NCBI GenBank assembly: GCA_027484425.1
Contig: JAIXSZ010000053.1
Coordinates: forward strand, 1 to 55,514
DNA: 55,514 bases
Reading direction: 5' to 3'
Source: Sphingobacteriales bacterium
GTDB lineage: Bacteria; Bacteroidota; Bacteroidia; Chitinophagales; Chitinophagaceae
The notes below the pieces were generated by a model. The model saw nothing but the letters and a program-made list of their open reading frames with translations. It made no database searches and was not told where the DNA came from. The translations under genes were made by a program, and so were the position numbers. Shown here piece by piece: positions 7,686 through 16,967 of the stretch; the stretch's first letter is position 1, and each line of letters begins with the position of its first letter.

Positions 7686-9995
7686 CTAGTTTTTAGACAC
7701 ATTACCGGTAAACGTATTGTTTCTACCAGTAATACGATAGAAGTACATACCTGCAGGTAATATTGCAGCACTAACGCTGTTAACTACACCCGACTGTAAC
7801 TGCTGCGAGTGCACCAATCTGCCATCTGCAGCATAAAGCCTAAAAGTGAGCGCCTCATTGGTAGCTATTCCTTCTATGTTTACAAACCATTCATCATTTG
7901 TGGGATTAGGGAAAATACGTATACTACCGTTTGCTCCATTAATATCTGCTACAGAAGCAAAAGAATTGGGGTAAAAAGCACCGCCACCACCTGCTAGATT
8001 AGCAGTCTTGAAACTAGCAAATCTGGTACCACTCAATGTAGTAAGTGCCCAGTTTGTGGTAGATGCAGTAGCTGCATTAGTGAAAATATTAACAGAGGCA
8101 GGTGCTGCGAAACGTACACTATCCGCAGCAGGATTTGGATTCACTGTACCATTTACTTTGTACATTCTCATTTTAGTAGCTACAATACTTCCGCTGACGC
8201 TACCATCAATGTCTACAGTATCAGTACTAGTAAACGGGAACATTACCGTAACCGGAGTAACTGGTGCTACTGTAGGAGTAATTTTCCAGTAACGATGCAT
8301 TGTATAAGCTGCAGTGGGGGCACCAGTAGTACCTGAAGGAAATGTAATGGTATCGGCAGTACCTGAACCAAATCCTGAACCAGCCCCAGTAATAACAGAG
8401 AAACCAGCCGAATCGAGATTACCAATGTTGTTGCCATGTTTTTTTACCATAAGTACTAATGTATCATCATCGTAAGCAGCTGTGTTTTTATCCCAAAAGT
8501 AGTAAGTTGTTGTGTCGCCACCTTTTATATCAGTACACTCACGGTTAGCAGATATGGTTCTGTTGGCCTTTGCCATAGCTACAACAGGATTGTAAGCAGC
8601 CCCACAAGTATTTGAAAACTTATTGCGAATTTGCCTGCGAATAGTGTCGCCAGGTTGCGACCCGAATCCCCTACTGAGATTGATACCTACACTCTGTAAA
8701 TGACAATAGCTCATTACAGTACCACCGCCTACAGGATATAACGGGGAAGGATTAGGGCAAGAACCTTCTAAAGTATGACAACGATCAATAGCAGTGGTAC
8801 CAGTTCCTGGAGGATTCCAGCAACATCTGTGTGTATGAGGCGAACCTACGATATGCCCCATTTCGTGTGACATTACCATAAGATTCCAACTGTAGGAGGG
8901 AAAATTGGTAATTCCAGAATTACTGATATTGGAGAATCCATAAGGGCCGCTAGAGTCAAACGAACTGTAAGAATTACACATAGAACGAACCCATGCCACA
9001 CCGCCCAAACTGCCAAAGCGCATAGAAGCCAATAATGCAACATCACAGCCATGCATTACATTTTTTGTTTGCCATCCAAACTTGCGTAAAAAACGTATTG
9101 ACAATGCGCTTGTAATTGACATATAAATATCAGTAGCTGTATTGACTTGCAAGTATTTAAGAACAATTGGTATGCCTTCATTGCGGTAAACAGTGCTTTG
9201 GTTATTAAAAAGCGCTGTCATGTAATTAGTAACATTTGTAACGTTTGAGCCTCTTTTTACGTAAGTATCATAATCTGCCACTTCATAAACGCGCACATAT
9301 GTGCAACTATTGTAACCTTTTTGATTTAACAAAGTGGTAGTTTTGGCAGCAAAGTTATCACCATACATTTCGGGTAGTTGGTCTGTAGCACAACCAGGAG
9401 CCAACTCTTTTATTTTGATGTTCACATCATTGTATAACAAATAATTAGGGTTATAGTCATAATCTTTACCCACCATACTGTTAGGTACCAGCACATAGTT
9501 ACCTTCATCTGGTATAGAGAACACACCGTAAACCTCGTTATTAAAAAATGAGAAAGCGGCGACTGAACCAGGATAACCTTTTACAACCCCTCTGTAATAC
9601 AAACCTGGCTTATAATCAACAAGTGTATCTTCGCCATTAGTGCCGTGAGCGTGTACCTGAAAATCATTTGAAAAGATATCATATCGTCCCAATTCGATTG
9701 TGTAGGTACCACCATTTATACCCGGAATAATTAAATTAATAGCAGTGTTGTTCTGCTTCATAAACAGAGCAATGTTACCATAATTGATTAGCAAGGGTTG
9801 CGCCTCTTCGACATTCTTCAGTAACTCTGTTTTATCAAAATTGTTATCTGCTTGCCACAAGTTACTCACAGGAGTAAAAGTGTTAGTTGTTTTCATTCGC
9901 TGAATGAAAGCCTCCATAGGTGTGGTAGCAAATACATTGGAAATTGATGCACACATCAAAAGCATCACCCACAAAAACTGCGCATTTTTTTTCAT
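7686..9995 (-). CDS. Secreted reprolysin-like zinc metalloprotease with T9SS sorting domain
   Basis: 769 residues from ATG 9995. Signal peptide about 1-24 (MKKNAQFLWVMLLMCASISNVFA). A propeptide-like region comes next, then a metzincin catalytic domain with HEMGHIVGSPHTH (377-389, HExxHxxGxxH) and a downstream Met-turn candidate TVMSYCHL. Multiple cysteines near the active site (CCWNPPGTG, CHTLEGSCPNP) probably form disulfides. A beta-sandwich linker and a T9SS type A domain follow (RIFPNPTNDEWFVNIEG, LYAADGRLVHSQ, ILPAGMYFYRITG). Expected to be exported to the cell surface or medium to degrade proteins. An extension to 10037 is possible but lacks sense before the signal peptide. The sequence resembles M12B/M43 metzincins of Bacteroidota; substrate unknown. 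Confidence 0.9.
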   Translation of the reverse strand: MKKNAQFLWVMLLMCASISNVFATTPMEAFIQRMKTTNTFTPVSNLWQADNNFDKTELLKNVEEAQPLLINYGNIALFMKQNNTAINLIIPGINGGTYTIELGRYDIFSNDFQVHAHGTNGEDTLVDYKPGLYYRGVVKGYPGSVAAFSFFNNEVYGVFSIPDEGNYVLVPNSMVGKDYDYNPNYLLYNDVNIKIKELAPGCATDQLPEMYGDNFAAKTTTLLNQKGYNSCTYVRVYEVADYDTYVKRGSNVTNVTNYMTALFNNQSTVYRNEGIPIVLKYLQVNTATDIYMSITSALSIRFLRKFGWQTKNVMHGCDVALLASMRFGSLGGVAWVRSMCNSYSSFDSSGPYGFSNISNSGITNFPSYSWNLMVMSHEMGHIVGSPHTHRCCWNPPGTGTTAIDRCHTLEGSCPNPSPLYPVGGGTVMSYCHLQSVGINLSRGFGSQPGDTIRRQIRNKFSNTCGAAYNPVVAMAKANRTISANRECTDIKGGDTTTYYFWDKNTAAYDDDTLVLMVKKHGNNIGNLDSAGFSVITGAGSGFGSGTADTITFPSGTTGAPTAAYTMHRYWKITPTVAPVTPVTVMFPFTSTDTVDIDGSVSGSIVATKMRMYKVNGTVNPNPAADSVRFAAPASVNIFTNAATASTTNWALTTLSGTRFASFKTANLAGGGGAFYPNSFASVADINGANGSIRIFPNPTNDEWFVNIEGIATNEALTFRLYAADGRLVHSQQLQSGVVNSVSAAILPAGMYFYRITGRNNTFTGNVSKN

Positions 9996-10126
9996 TTTTC
10001 TTGAATTTGGTTGTAGCGAAAAAATTTCAAAATGCAATTTATGTAATAAACGTGCTATAAAATCACCTATCGTATTAGAAGATGGTTAGAATTGATATGG
10101 TTACATTTAGCTGACAATAAAACAAA

Positions 10127-10162
10127 AATGGCGCAATGTCTGTAAATCGACGTTGCACCATT
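10127..10162 (-). terminator. Imperfect hairpin terminator downstream of kup
   Basis: 14-bp inverted repeat (10127-10140 with 10149-10162) with one wobble and one mismatch on the minus strand, followed there by T-rich sequence (TTTTGTTTTATT). It lies about 30 bp past the kup stop. Confidence 0.6.
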
Positions 10163-10192
10163 GAGTGAATAAAAAGGAGTATTAAGCCAAAA

Positions 10193-12160
10193 TCATTCTG
10201 CTACCCTTTTCAAATTGAAATCTGGAGTTGCAGAAACAATAATTGGATATTTTTCGAGGGTAACATCGGAAGGATCTAACCCAAATCCGCGCTCTTCTGA
10301 CAAACTGAATTTTTTGAGTATGAAGTAACCTCTCATCATAAAACGCTCCCAAAGCGGCAGTGAGTTGTCGCGGGATAGGAACTTTTCCATAACTATGAAT
10401 CTGAAATCACCCATCACCTTGTTCTTGCTCAAAGACTCATATCGACTTACCACATTTACCTCTTTATTATTCACCATTTCCTCCACGACCATCTTGAACA
10501 TGTATTGTATCTTATGCTCCATACGGAAACCTAGACGAAATTCAACACGTATTATCTCGTTTGGGACTATGGTTTGCACTACATAGTCGGTAGTGTAGGG
10601 ATCGTCCAATACGTCTACATGCACAAACCAATAAATATCTGCACGTTTGGGTTTGCGGTAAAGAATAGAGTAAAGAATTTTATGTTCAATCTCTTTGGGG
10701 TTGTTAGCGCTGGTTAGGTAAACCAAGTGAGTGGCGTACTTAGGTATAGAAGAATCATTGCTGAGCTCTTGGATAATGGGAATATAGTTATCTAATCGCA
10801 CAAACTCGACGTATCTGTTTTTTATCTTACGCGATTTATACCAAACCAGCATAACCATAAATAACCCGCCTGCTATAAAAACGGTCACTATCCCACCTTC
10901 CGAGAATTTCTCAACAAGATTGGCAGTAAGGAAAGAAAACTCGATAGCTAGATAAACCAGAAGGTAAGAAACGATAAAAAATACACTAACCCTCTTTACA
11001 AACATATAGTAAGCAAACAGGCAAGACGTCATTATCATAGTTACTGTAATAGACAATCCGTAAGCAGCCTCCATACTAGAAGAGCGCTGGAAATACAAGG
11101 TAATCATAACACAACCAGCAAATAGCAACATGTTTATACCGGGGATAAACAACTGTCCGCGCTCAACTGTAGGGTAATTAATTTTCATTTTAGGCCACAG
11201 ATTTAACTTTATGGCTTCGCTGATAAGCGTAAAAGACCCTGATATCATAGCCTGACTTGCAATAACCGCAGCTACTGTTGCTATCATAATACCAGGAATA
11301 ATGAACCAATGTGGCATTACCTCATAAAACGGATTTTTGGTCAATGAATTCCATGGAATATTAGAATGAACGTTGAGCAAATATGCTCCTTGACCCAGAT
11401 AATTGAGAATAAGGCAAGTTTTGACAAAAGTCCAAGACACCCTAATATTTCGCCTGCCGCAATGACCTAAATCAGAATAAAGAGCCTCGGCACCAGTGGT
11501 ACACAAGAAAACTGCTCCCAAAATCCAGAATCCTTTAGGATACATAAAAAGAATTTTGACAGCATAATAGGGATTGAATGCCTTAAATATATGCCAGTCT
11601 CCAGCGATATATAACTGATGTAAGCCAAGTACTGCCAACATAGAGAACCAGACAAACATAATAGGTCCGAAAGCCTTACCGATAGAAGAGGTACCAAACT
11701 GCTGAAAGAAAAACAAACCAGCAATGATGGCAAGTACTATGTAAACAATAGTCATTGTGCCGATACCATGAAGAGCTGGAATATTACGCAAGCCCTCTAT
11801 AGCGGATGTTACTGATATGGGTGGTGTTATCATACCATCGGCAAGGAGCGCTGCACCGCCCACCATGGCAGGAAAAACAGTCCACTTGCCATGTCTGCGC
11901 ACCAAAGCAAATAATGAAAATATCCCACCTTCACCTTTATTATCGGCACGAAGTGTAAGCATTACATACTTAACGGTGGTTTGGAGAGTGAGTGTCCAGA
12001 TAATGCATGATAGCGCACCAACTATCAGAAACTCATTAATTATTTTTCCGTTGCATACGGCATTCATCACATATAGTGGTGAAGTACCTATATCTCCGTA
12101 AATGATACCTAGTGCAATGACGATACCCGCTAGAGATATTTTATCTAAATTCTTTCCCAA
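10193..12160 (-). CDS. kup: KUP-family potassium uptake transporter
   Basis: 655-residue proton-coupled K+ symporter of the inner membrane. The diagnostic N-terminus GIIYGDIGTSPLYVMN is followed by 12 hydrophobic segments up to about residue 440, including GAEALYSDLGHCG and the NIPWNSLTKNPFYEVMPHW region. A hydrophilic cytoplasmic C-terminal domain (about 445-655) is somewhat long for the family. The only workable start is TTG at 12160: in frame upstream there is a TAA five codons before it and no ATG, while a perfect promoter lies at 12192-12199. It is transcribed alone. Confidence 0.95.
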   Translation of the reverse strand: MGKNLDKISLAGIVIALGIIYGDIGTSPLYVMNAVCNGKIINEFLIVGALSCIIWTLTLQTTVKYVMLTLRADNKGEGGIFSLFALVRRHGKWTVFPAMVGGAALLADGMITPPISVTSAIEGLRNIPALHGIGTMTIVYIVLAIIAGLFFFQQFGTSSIGKAFGPIMFVWFSMLAVLGLHQLYIAGDWHIFKAFNPYYAVKILFMYPKGFWILGAVFLCTTGAEALYSDLGHCGRRNIRVSWTFVKTCLILNYLGQGAYLLNVHSNIPWNSLTKNPFYEVMPHWFIIPGIMIATVAAVIASQAMISGSFTLISEAIKLNLWPKMKINYPTVERGQLFIPGINMLLFAGCVMITLYFQRSSSMEAAYGLSITVTMIMTSCLFAYYMFVKRVSVFFIVSYLLVYLAIEFSFLTANLVEKFSEGGIVTVFIAGGLFMVMLVWYKSRKIKNRYVEFVRLDNYIPIIQELSNDSSIPKYATHLVYLTSANNPKEIEHKILYSILYRKPKRADIYWFVHVDVLDDPYTTDYVVQTIVPNEIIRVEFRLGFRMEHKIQYMFKMVVEEMVNNKEVNVVSRYESLSKNKVMGDFRFIVMEKFLSRDNSLPLWERFMMRGYFILKKFSLSEERGFGLDPSDVTLEKYPIIVSATPDFNLKRVAE

Positions 12161-12191
12161 ACCACAACAGTATTAAACGTGAAGGCGGCGG

Positions 12192-12199
12192 CAAAGTTA
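12192..12199 (-). promoter_or_regulatory. TAnnTTTG -7 element (TAACTTTG) for kup
   Basis: Perfect consensus on the minus strand, about 32 nt upstream of the TTG start codon; predicted leader about 25 nt. Confidence 0.65.
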
Positions 12200-12276
12200 G
12201 TTATAAAGAAATTTAAAAATCAAAATGATTTGACACTTTCATTACCAATTCCACCAAAACATTAAAAATAACTGTT

Positions 12277-13272
12277 CTATATATTGATACCTAGCCAGTC
12301 TGTTGCATTCTTATACAATAGTCTTGATTTTAAGTCATCGGTATAGTTCATCGACTCTATGAGATGCCCAGGATGATGCTCACCCAAGGGGAATGGATAA
12401 TCGCTACCCATGCACACTTTGTCATGGCCCATAATGTCCAATACAAAGTCAAGTGCCTTGGGGTCATGCACCAATGCATCTATCCAAAACTTACCAATGT
12501 AATCTCGTGGATTTACTGCATTATCTATTGCACATAGGTCTGGGCGCACATTGTATCCATGCTCTATTCTGCCGATGGTAAGTGGGAAACTACCACCGCC
12601 ATGCGCAAAAGCAACCTTAAGACGAGGAAAATGCTCAAATACACCACCAAAAATCATGGAGCAGATAGCTCGGCTGGTTTCGGCCGGCATTCCTACCAGC
12701 CACGGCAACCAATACTTTTGCATGTCATTTTCACCCATCATTTCCCATGGGTGCACAAATATGCTGCACCCTAGCTCTTGAGCTGCCTCCCAAAAGGGGG
12801 CAAACGAAGGATCGCTGAGGTTTTTGTTATTGATATTAGAGCCCAATTCGAGACCAGGCATTTTCAGCTCCTTTACACATCGCTCCATTTCGCGAATTGC
12901 AGTATCAATGTCTTGCATGGGCACAGTGCCAATACCTATAAAACGAGTAGGATGAAGATCTACACATTGGGCTATATGGTCGTTGAAAAAACGAGAGGTT
13001 TCGAGGGCATGCTCAGGTTTGGCAAAATAGTTGAACAATACTGGTATTGTAGACAATACTTGCATATCTACGCTGGTCATGTCCATCTCTTTAGTACGCA
13101 CATGAGGATCCCAGCAGTTGTGTTCTATTTCCCTGAATACTTTATCGCCCTTTATCATGCGTGCGCAGCAGGGCTTGTGATGCTCCAGCCTTATAAATTC
13201 GCCATACCCAAACTTCTGAAACCAATTGGGTATATGCTCCGGCATTATATGGGTGTGTATGTCTATTTTCAT
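12277..13272 (-). CDS. 2-amino-3-carboxymuconate-6-semialdehyde decarboxylase (ACMSD)-type amidohydrolase
   Basis: 331 residues, full length for ACMSD. The zinc/active-site residues known from the human enzyme fall at identical positions: H6, H8 (DIHTHIM), R47 (KVFREIE), H174 (IFVHPWE), H224 (FAHGGGSFP), D291 (MGSDYPFPLGE). The conserved core KYWLPWLVGMPAET is also present. ACMSD decarboxylates the 3-hydroxyanthranilate ring-cleavage product in the kynurenine (tryptophan) or 2-nitrobenzoate-type routes, diverting flux from quinolinate/NAD. No kynurenine-pathway genes are adjacent (kup downstream, a PLP enzyme upstream), so the pathway context is unknown. Function by family resemblance is strong; the substrate in vivo is not proven. 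Confidence 0.88.
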   Translation of the reverse strand: MKIDIHTHIMPEHIPNWFQKFGYGEFIRLEHHKPCCARMIKGDKVFREIEHNCWDPHVRTKEMDMTSVDMQVLSTIPVLFNYFAKPEHALETSRFFNDHIAQCVDLHPTRFIGIGTVPMQDIDTAIREMERCVKELKMPGLELGSNINNKNLSDPSFAPFWEAAQELGCSIFVHPWEMMGENDMQKYWLPWLVGMPAETSRAICSMIFGGVFEHFPRLKVAFAHGGGSFPLTIGRIEHGYNVRPDLCAIDNAVNPRDYIGKFWIDALVHDPKALDFVLDIMGHDKVCMGSDYPFPLGEHHPGHLIESMNYTDDLKSRLLYKNATDWLGINI

Positions 13273-13470
13273 GATTAAGATTAGATGTGTTAATATGAAG
13301 AAAGGAGTATGTTCTTACTGAATACAAAAAGTAATTTTAAACATCTAGCTTTTCATACGGCTATGTATTGTCGTCAAAGTATGAAAATTAGAAGAGAACT
13401 GTTTGCGGTCATTTGCAATTTTACCCTAAAAAATACTTTCCTGCCGCCAGCCAGTTAATGATCTTGCTGT

Positions 13471-14691
13471 TCAAGTAATAGCTTGCTCTAGGTCTGCAAT
13501 GATATCTTCTATATTCTCCATTCCCACACTCATCCTTATGAGCCCATCTGTGATGTGAAACACCAAACGTTGCTCGCGTGAAACCCCCATATGGGTTGTA
13601 GACGCGGGGTGTGACACAAGTGTGTCGCAGGTACCCAGTGACACAGCATTAGTACACATCTGCAATTTATTCATAAACGACACGCCAGCATCAAAACCAC
13701 CCTTCAGCTCGAAACTGAGCATCGCTCCACCATTTTTCATTTGGCGCATTGCTATTTTATGATCGGGATGTGAGGAAAGGCCTAAATAGTTGACTTTAGC
13801 AACTGAACTATGCCCGGATAAAAAATCGGCAACAGTTGCAGCATTGCTGCAATGTCGCTCCATACGCAAACCAAATGTCCGTAAACCATTGGTAAGTAAA
13901 AACGCATCAAATGCATTGCTGTTTCCACCCATCAATCTGTGGGTTTTGGTTACAATTCCATTCATTTTGGCAATGTCTCTACCTATCACTACCCCACCTA
14001 TGGCGGTACCATGACCGTTGAGAAACTTAGTAGTGGAGTGCATCACAAAATCTACATCATACCTGAATGGCTGCTGCAGGTATGGGGTAGCAAACGTATT
14101 GTCTACACACACTGTAAGTCCAAAACTTTTGCCCAGAGTAGACAGAGCCTCCAAATCTATACATTGTAATGTGGGATTTGCAGGCGTTTCCAGATACATG
14201 AGCGCAATATTGTTATCAGCTTTCAGCGCATCCTCTACTCTATTCACATCATGAAAATCTACGATAACGGCATCTATACCTAACCCTGGAAGCACTTTTT
14301 CTAATAGTTCATATGTACCTCCGTATAGAGAGTGATGTGTTATAATTTTCTGACCAGACTTGATGTTGCTCAATATCATAGTAGCTATAGCCGACATACC
14401 CGAAGAATGTAGTAAAGCCTTCAATTGTAGTGGTTCCCCGCTGCTGTTGGTCAGTTTGTAAGCCTCTAGTAGAGCAATTTTCTCTTCAGCTTCAGTGATG
14501 GTAGGATTGCCCCACCTACCATATACATAACCTTTTTCATCGCCTTTGAAAACACCTATGGCCTGCTCCATATCATCAAACGTATAGGTGCTGGTAGCAT
14601 ATACTGGTGTTAGGTGCGCTCTGTTGCTTTCGCCAGTGTGGCCTCCTCGTATACACAATGTATCGAAACCGGCATTAGTTGTATTTTTCAT
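13471..14691 (-). CDS. PLP-dependent Cys/Met metabolism enzyme (cystathionine gamma-synthase/lyase or methionine gamma-lyase family)
   Basis: 406-residue fold-type-I PLP enzyme acting on sulfur amino acids in the cytosol. Present are the neighbouring-subunit phosphate residues Y57/R59 (YVYGRWGNPT), the cofactor aspartate in VCVDNTFATPYLQQP, the Schiff-base lysine K222 in HSTTKFLNGHG, and the C-terminal SLGTCDTLVSHPASTTH loop. At the site of the catalytic cysteine of Pseudomonas methionine gamma-lyase (LYGCT) this protein has LYGGT, so it is not a canonical MGL by that marker; cystathionine gamma-synthase, gamma-lyase or O-acetylhomoserine activity are alternatives. ATG 14691 is chosen because the promoter-like TTACTTTG (14734-14741) overlaps the longer frame. 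Confidence 0.88.
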   Translation of the reverse strand: MKNTTNAGFDTLCIRGGHTGESNRAHLTPVYATSTYTFDDMEQAIGVFKGDEKGYVYGRWGNPTITEAEEKIALLEAYKLTNSSGEPLQLKALLHSSGMSAIATMILSNIKSGQKIITHHSLYGGTYELLEKVLPGLGIDAVIVDFHDVNRVEDALKADNNIALMYLETPANPTLQCIDLEALSTLGKSFGLTVCVDNTFATPYLQQPFRYDVDFVMHSTTKFLNGHGTAIGGVVIGRDIAKMNGIVTKTHRLMGGNSNAFDAFLLTNGLRTFGLRMERHCSNAATVADFLSGHSSVAKVNYLGLSSHPDHKIAMRQMKNGGAMLSFELKGGFDAGVSFMNKLQMCTNAVSLGTCDTLVSHPASTTHMGVSREQRLVFHITDGLIRMSVGMENIEDIIADLEQAIT

Positions 14692-14733
14692 TCTTGTACT
14701 ATTGTAGTGGTAAAGATAGTGATAGATTGTGCA

Positions 14734-14741
14734 CAAAGTAA
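14734..14741 (-). promoter_or_regulatory. Near-consensus -7 element (TTACTTTG) for the PLP enzyme gene
   Basis: One mismatch to TAnnTTTG on the minus strand, about 43 nt upstream of ATG 14691. It overlaps the longest in-frame start at 14736, which supports the shorter protein. Confidence 0.45.
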
Positions 14742-14857
14742 ATCAGTGCCCGAAAGGGGAACACATGACAATAAAAAGCACAGTAAATTACAATTCAATT
14801 CATAAAATGTTAAGGATAATATTTTAAGAATCTTGGAAGGCTATTAAAAATGTGGTT

Positions 14858-14865
14858 TATCTTTG
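14858..14865 (+). promoter_or_regulatory. TAnnTTTG -7 element (TATCTTTG), barrel gene 1
   Basis: Perfect consensus with TTG at 14833-14835 (22-nt spacing). The predicted start is about 10 nt before ATG 14882. The in-frame GTG at 14852 lies upstream of the motif and is rejected as a start. Confidence 0.7.
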
Positions 14866-14881
14866 CAAAAAAACACAACAA

Positions 14882-15481
14882 ATGAAAAATTTCGTATTTA
14901 GTATGATGTGTGCTGCCACTCTTCTTAATGCTAGTGCGGCTAGTGCGCAACTAGGTGTAAAAAAAGTAGCTAGCAAAGTAGTACCTAAAGTAACCATAGG
15001 TGTGAAACTAGGTATGAACATGCAGAAACTTGATGGCAATCAGTATGAGGCGAAATACAAATCAGGTATAGTGGGTGGTGCATTTGTAAGTGTAGACAGG
15101 AAGAAAATAGGTATTAGAGTTGAAGGTTTACTTAAAACAGCCAAATACTCCATATATAATACTAATATGAAGGTAAATGCTGTTTATGTAGATGTTCCCT
15201 TGTTGTTAGAATATAAAATAGTGCCAAGAATTTGGATACAGGCAGGACCACAATTCAGCAGTATGTTATCTGCGAAAAACACTAACGACGTAGATGTAAA
15301 AAGTGCATTTAATACCAGTGATGTATCGGCTGTAATAGGAATTGAGGCTGCGTTGCCATTGAAGTTGACTGTAGGAGCAAGATACATTTATGGCTTCAGT
15401 GACCTTAACGGAGGCACTGTGGGCGGTGAACTAAAGAGTAGGTCGCTTCAGTTTTCAATAGGTTATCGCTTTATGAACTAA
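14882..15481 (+). CDS. PorT-like outer-membrane beta-barrel protein, tandem copy 1
   Basis: 199 residues. Signal peptide about 1-23 (FSMMCAATLLNASAASA). The mature chain alternates amphipathic strands in the OMP_b-brl_2 style: TIGVKLGMNMQKL, GIVGGAFVSVD, GIRVEGLLKTAKYSI, YVDVPLLLEYKI, IWIQAGPQFS, LTVGARYIYGFSDLN, and a final strand LQFSIGYRFMN ending near the C-terminus, as typical for BAM substrates. Probably an eight-stranded outer-membrane barrel; function unknown. First of three neighbouring paralogues, each with its own promoter. Confidence 0.82.
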   Translation: MKNFVFSMMCAATLLNASAASAQLGVKKVASKVVPKVTIGVKLGMNMQKLDGNQYEAKYKSGIVGGAFVSVDRKKIGIRVEGLLKTAKYSIYNTNMKVNAVYVDVPLLLEYKIVPRIWIQAGPQFSSMLSAKNTNDVDVKSAFNTSDVSAVIGIEAALPLKLTVGARYIYGFSDLNGGTVGGELKSRSLQFSIGYRFMN

Positions 15482-15504
15482 TGACAAAACGAGTACATAT
15501 ACTT

Positions 15505-15536
15505 CCGTGAACAAACCTGTTCACGGTTTTTTGTTT
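15505..15536 (+). terminator. Intrinsic terminator after barrel gene 1
   Basis: 8-bp perfect stem ccgtgaac/gttcacgg (15505-15512 with 15519-15526), 6-nt loop, followed by TTTTTTGTTTT. It separates barrel genes 1 and 2 into independent units. Confidence 0.88.
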
Positions 15537-15597
15537 TAATGTTCATTTATAAGGATTACGCATAGGTAAACATCAACAAATCAACACATATAGCTAC

Positions 15598-15605
15598 TAT
15601 ATTTG
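15598..15605 (+). promoter_or_regulatory. TAnnTTTG -7 element (TATATTTG), barrel gene 2
   Basis: Perfect consensus ending 39 nt before ATG 15645; a TTG-start frame from 15603 overlaps the motif and is rejected. Confidence 0.65.
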
Positions 15606-15644
15606 CTATTTAGTCAACTTTATACAACTACTCATATTGTTATC

Positions 15645-16286
15645 ATGAAACGCATATTATCTATTGTCTTTTTAGCTTGCATTTTAGTAACCAACATTGT
15701 TTCTGCACAAGTAATGGGCGGTATGGTACCATTTGTGCAAGCAGGATTTAAAATTGGTGGTAATTTTCAGAGCCTGTCTAAAGCACCTGTAAAAACTGGA
15801 CCTGGTATAATAGCAGGGGTGTATGTAAGAAAGAATATTGAGCGTTTTGGGATAAGGATAGAGGTGCTAGGTGGCTTTAATAAATATTCCACTAAGTTTC
15901 CTGCCTCCTACTACTCGCTACCTAGCCCCGGACTAGACACTGTGTCAAAAGGTGATTTTCAGGCCATATCACTGTATGCACCTGTAATGGTAGAGTACTT
16001 TCTGACCAACAAACTACAAGTAGTAGCAGGTGGTCAATATGGGTATAACATATCTATGAACGACAACAACAATGCGTACACCAAAATATATGGAGAGGAC
16101 AAGTTCCTGAAAAAAACTGAAATTGCGATAATTGCTGGAGTAGAATACTTCTATAACAAACATGTGATGATGGGGGCTAGACTTACAAAAGGTATTACTG
16201 ACGTAAACAATAGTACCTACTATCTTGTACCTACAACATGGACCAGCACTGGAATACAAGTAAGCGTTAGTTATAAAATACTGTAA
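15645..16286 (+). CDS. PorT-like outer-membrane beta-barrel protein, tandem copy 2
   Basis: 213 residues. Signal peptide about 1-22 (RILSIVFLACILVTNIVSAQ). Barrel strands include VQAGFKIGGNFQSL, GIIAGVYVRKN, FGIRIEVLGGFNKYS, YAPVMVEYFLTNKLQVVAGGQYGYNI, IAIIAGVEYFYNKHVMMGARLTKGI and a closing strand GIQVSVSYKIL. It is the most diverged of the three neighbours, with a longer extracellular loop (about residues 85-105). Same family assignment as copies 1 and 3 (OMP_b-brl_2/PorT-like); function unknown. Confidence 0.78.
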   Translation: MKRILSIVFLACILVTNIVSAQVMGGMVPFVQAGFKIGGNFQSLSKAPVKTGPGIIAGVYVRKNIERFGIRIEVLGGFNKYSTKFPASYYSLPSPGLDTVSKGDFQAISLYAPVMVEYFLTNKLQVVAGGQYGYNISMNDNNNAYTKIYGEDKFLKKTEIAIIAGVEYFYNKHVMMGARLTKGITDVNNSTYYLVPTTWTSTGIQVSVSYKIL

Positions 16287-16315
16287 GTGACTATATGTTA
16301 CTAGCAGTTTGTGGT

Positions 16316-16323
16316 TATATTTG
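16316..16323 (+). promoter_or_regulatory. TAnnTTTG -7 element (TATATTTG), barrel gene 3
   Basis: Perfect consensus ending 21 nt before ATG 16345; predicted leader about 14 nt. The longer in-frame start at 16309 lies upstream of it. Confidence 0.65.
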
Positions 16324-16344
16324 CAACAAAACATAAAGCTCATT

Positions 16345-16944
16345 ATGAAATTTAATTTATCATCTTCTTTACTGTTAGCAACTATTCTATTGCCTTTTGC
16401 TGTAATGGCTGATCCAGGGGTGAAAAAGAAAGTAATGCCATCAGCATCCTTTGGTGCAAAAGGTGGACTGAACATGAATAGACTAGCAGGAGATACCAGA
16501 TATGACAATGATTTCAAACCAGGTATGGTGGGCGGTATCTTTCTTAGTGTAACTGGAAGAAATTCAGGAATAAGGATGGAGGCTTTGTTAAAAACAACTA
16601 GACTTTACCAATACAATGTAGGATACAGACACGTAAGAACAAGATACATCGATTTTCCTATCTTGTTTGAATATATTGTTTTTAACAGAGTACATCTTCA
16701 TGGTGGTCCGGTTCTATCGGCATTGGTACGTGCTGAAAGAGGAAATGGAGTGACGGTTAAAAACGATTATAACAATGTAGATTTTATGGGTTGTTTAGGA
16801 GTGGAGTTAGATCTGCCATTGCATCTGAATGCAGGTCTAAGACTCACACATAGCCTAATGAATGCGAACAACACAAAACCATCTGCAAACTGGATAAATA
16901 CTGGTATACAATTGACTGTAGGTTATAGATTGGTAGATTTATAA
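16345..16944 (+). CDS. PorT-like outer-membrane beta-barrel protein, tandem copy 3
   Basis: 199 residues, the same length as copy 1 and clearly its closest relative here (shared FxxGxVGGxFLSV..GIRxEALLKT pattern, YIDFPILFEYIVFNRV, LGVELDLPLHLNAGLRLTHSLMNAN, final strand GIQLTVGYRLVDL). Signal peptide about 1-22 (SSSLLLATILLPFAVMA). Predicted small outer-membrane barrel. The pairing of copies 1 and 3 suggests duplication followed by divergence of copy 2, or a duplication that skipped it. Confidence 0.8.
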   Translation: MKFNLSSSLLLATILLPFAVMADPGVKKKVMPSASFGAKGGLNMNRLAGDTRYDNDFKPGMVGGIFLSVTGRNSGIRMEALLKTTRLYQYNVGYRHVRTRYIDFPILFEYIVFNRVHLHGGPVLSALVRAERGNGVTVKNDYNNVDFMGCLGVELDLPLHLNAGLRLTHSLMNANNTKPSANWINTGIQLTVGYRLVDL

Positions 16945-16967
16945 AAGTTGTACTAATCAAATTACTA

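Noticed and set aside
12778..13278. Plus-strand 166-residue frame opposite the ACMSD-like gene
   Set aside because: It covers conserved ACMSD sequence in antisense and has no family resemblance.
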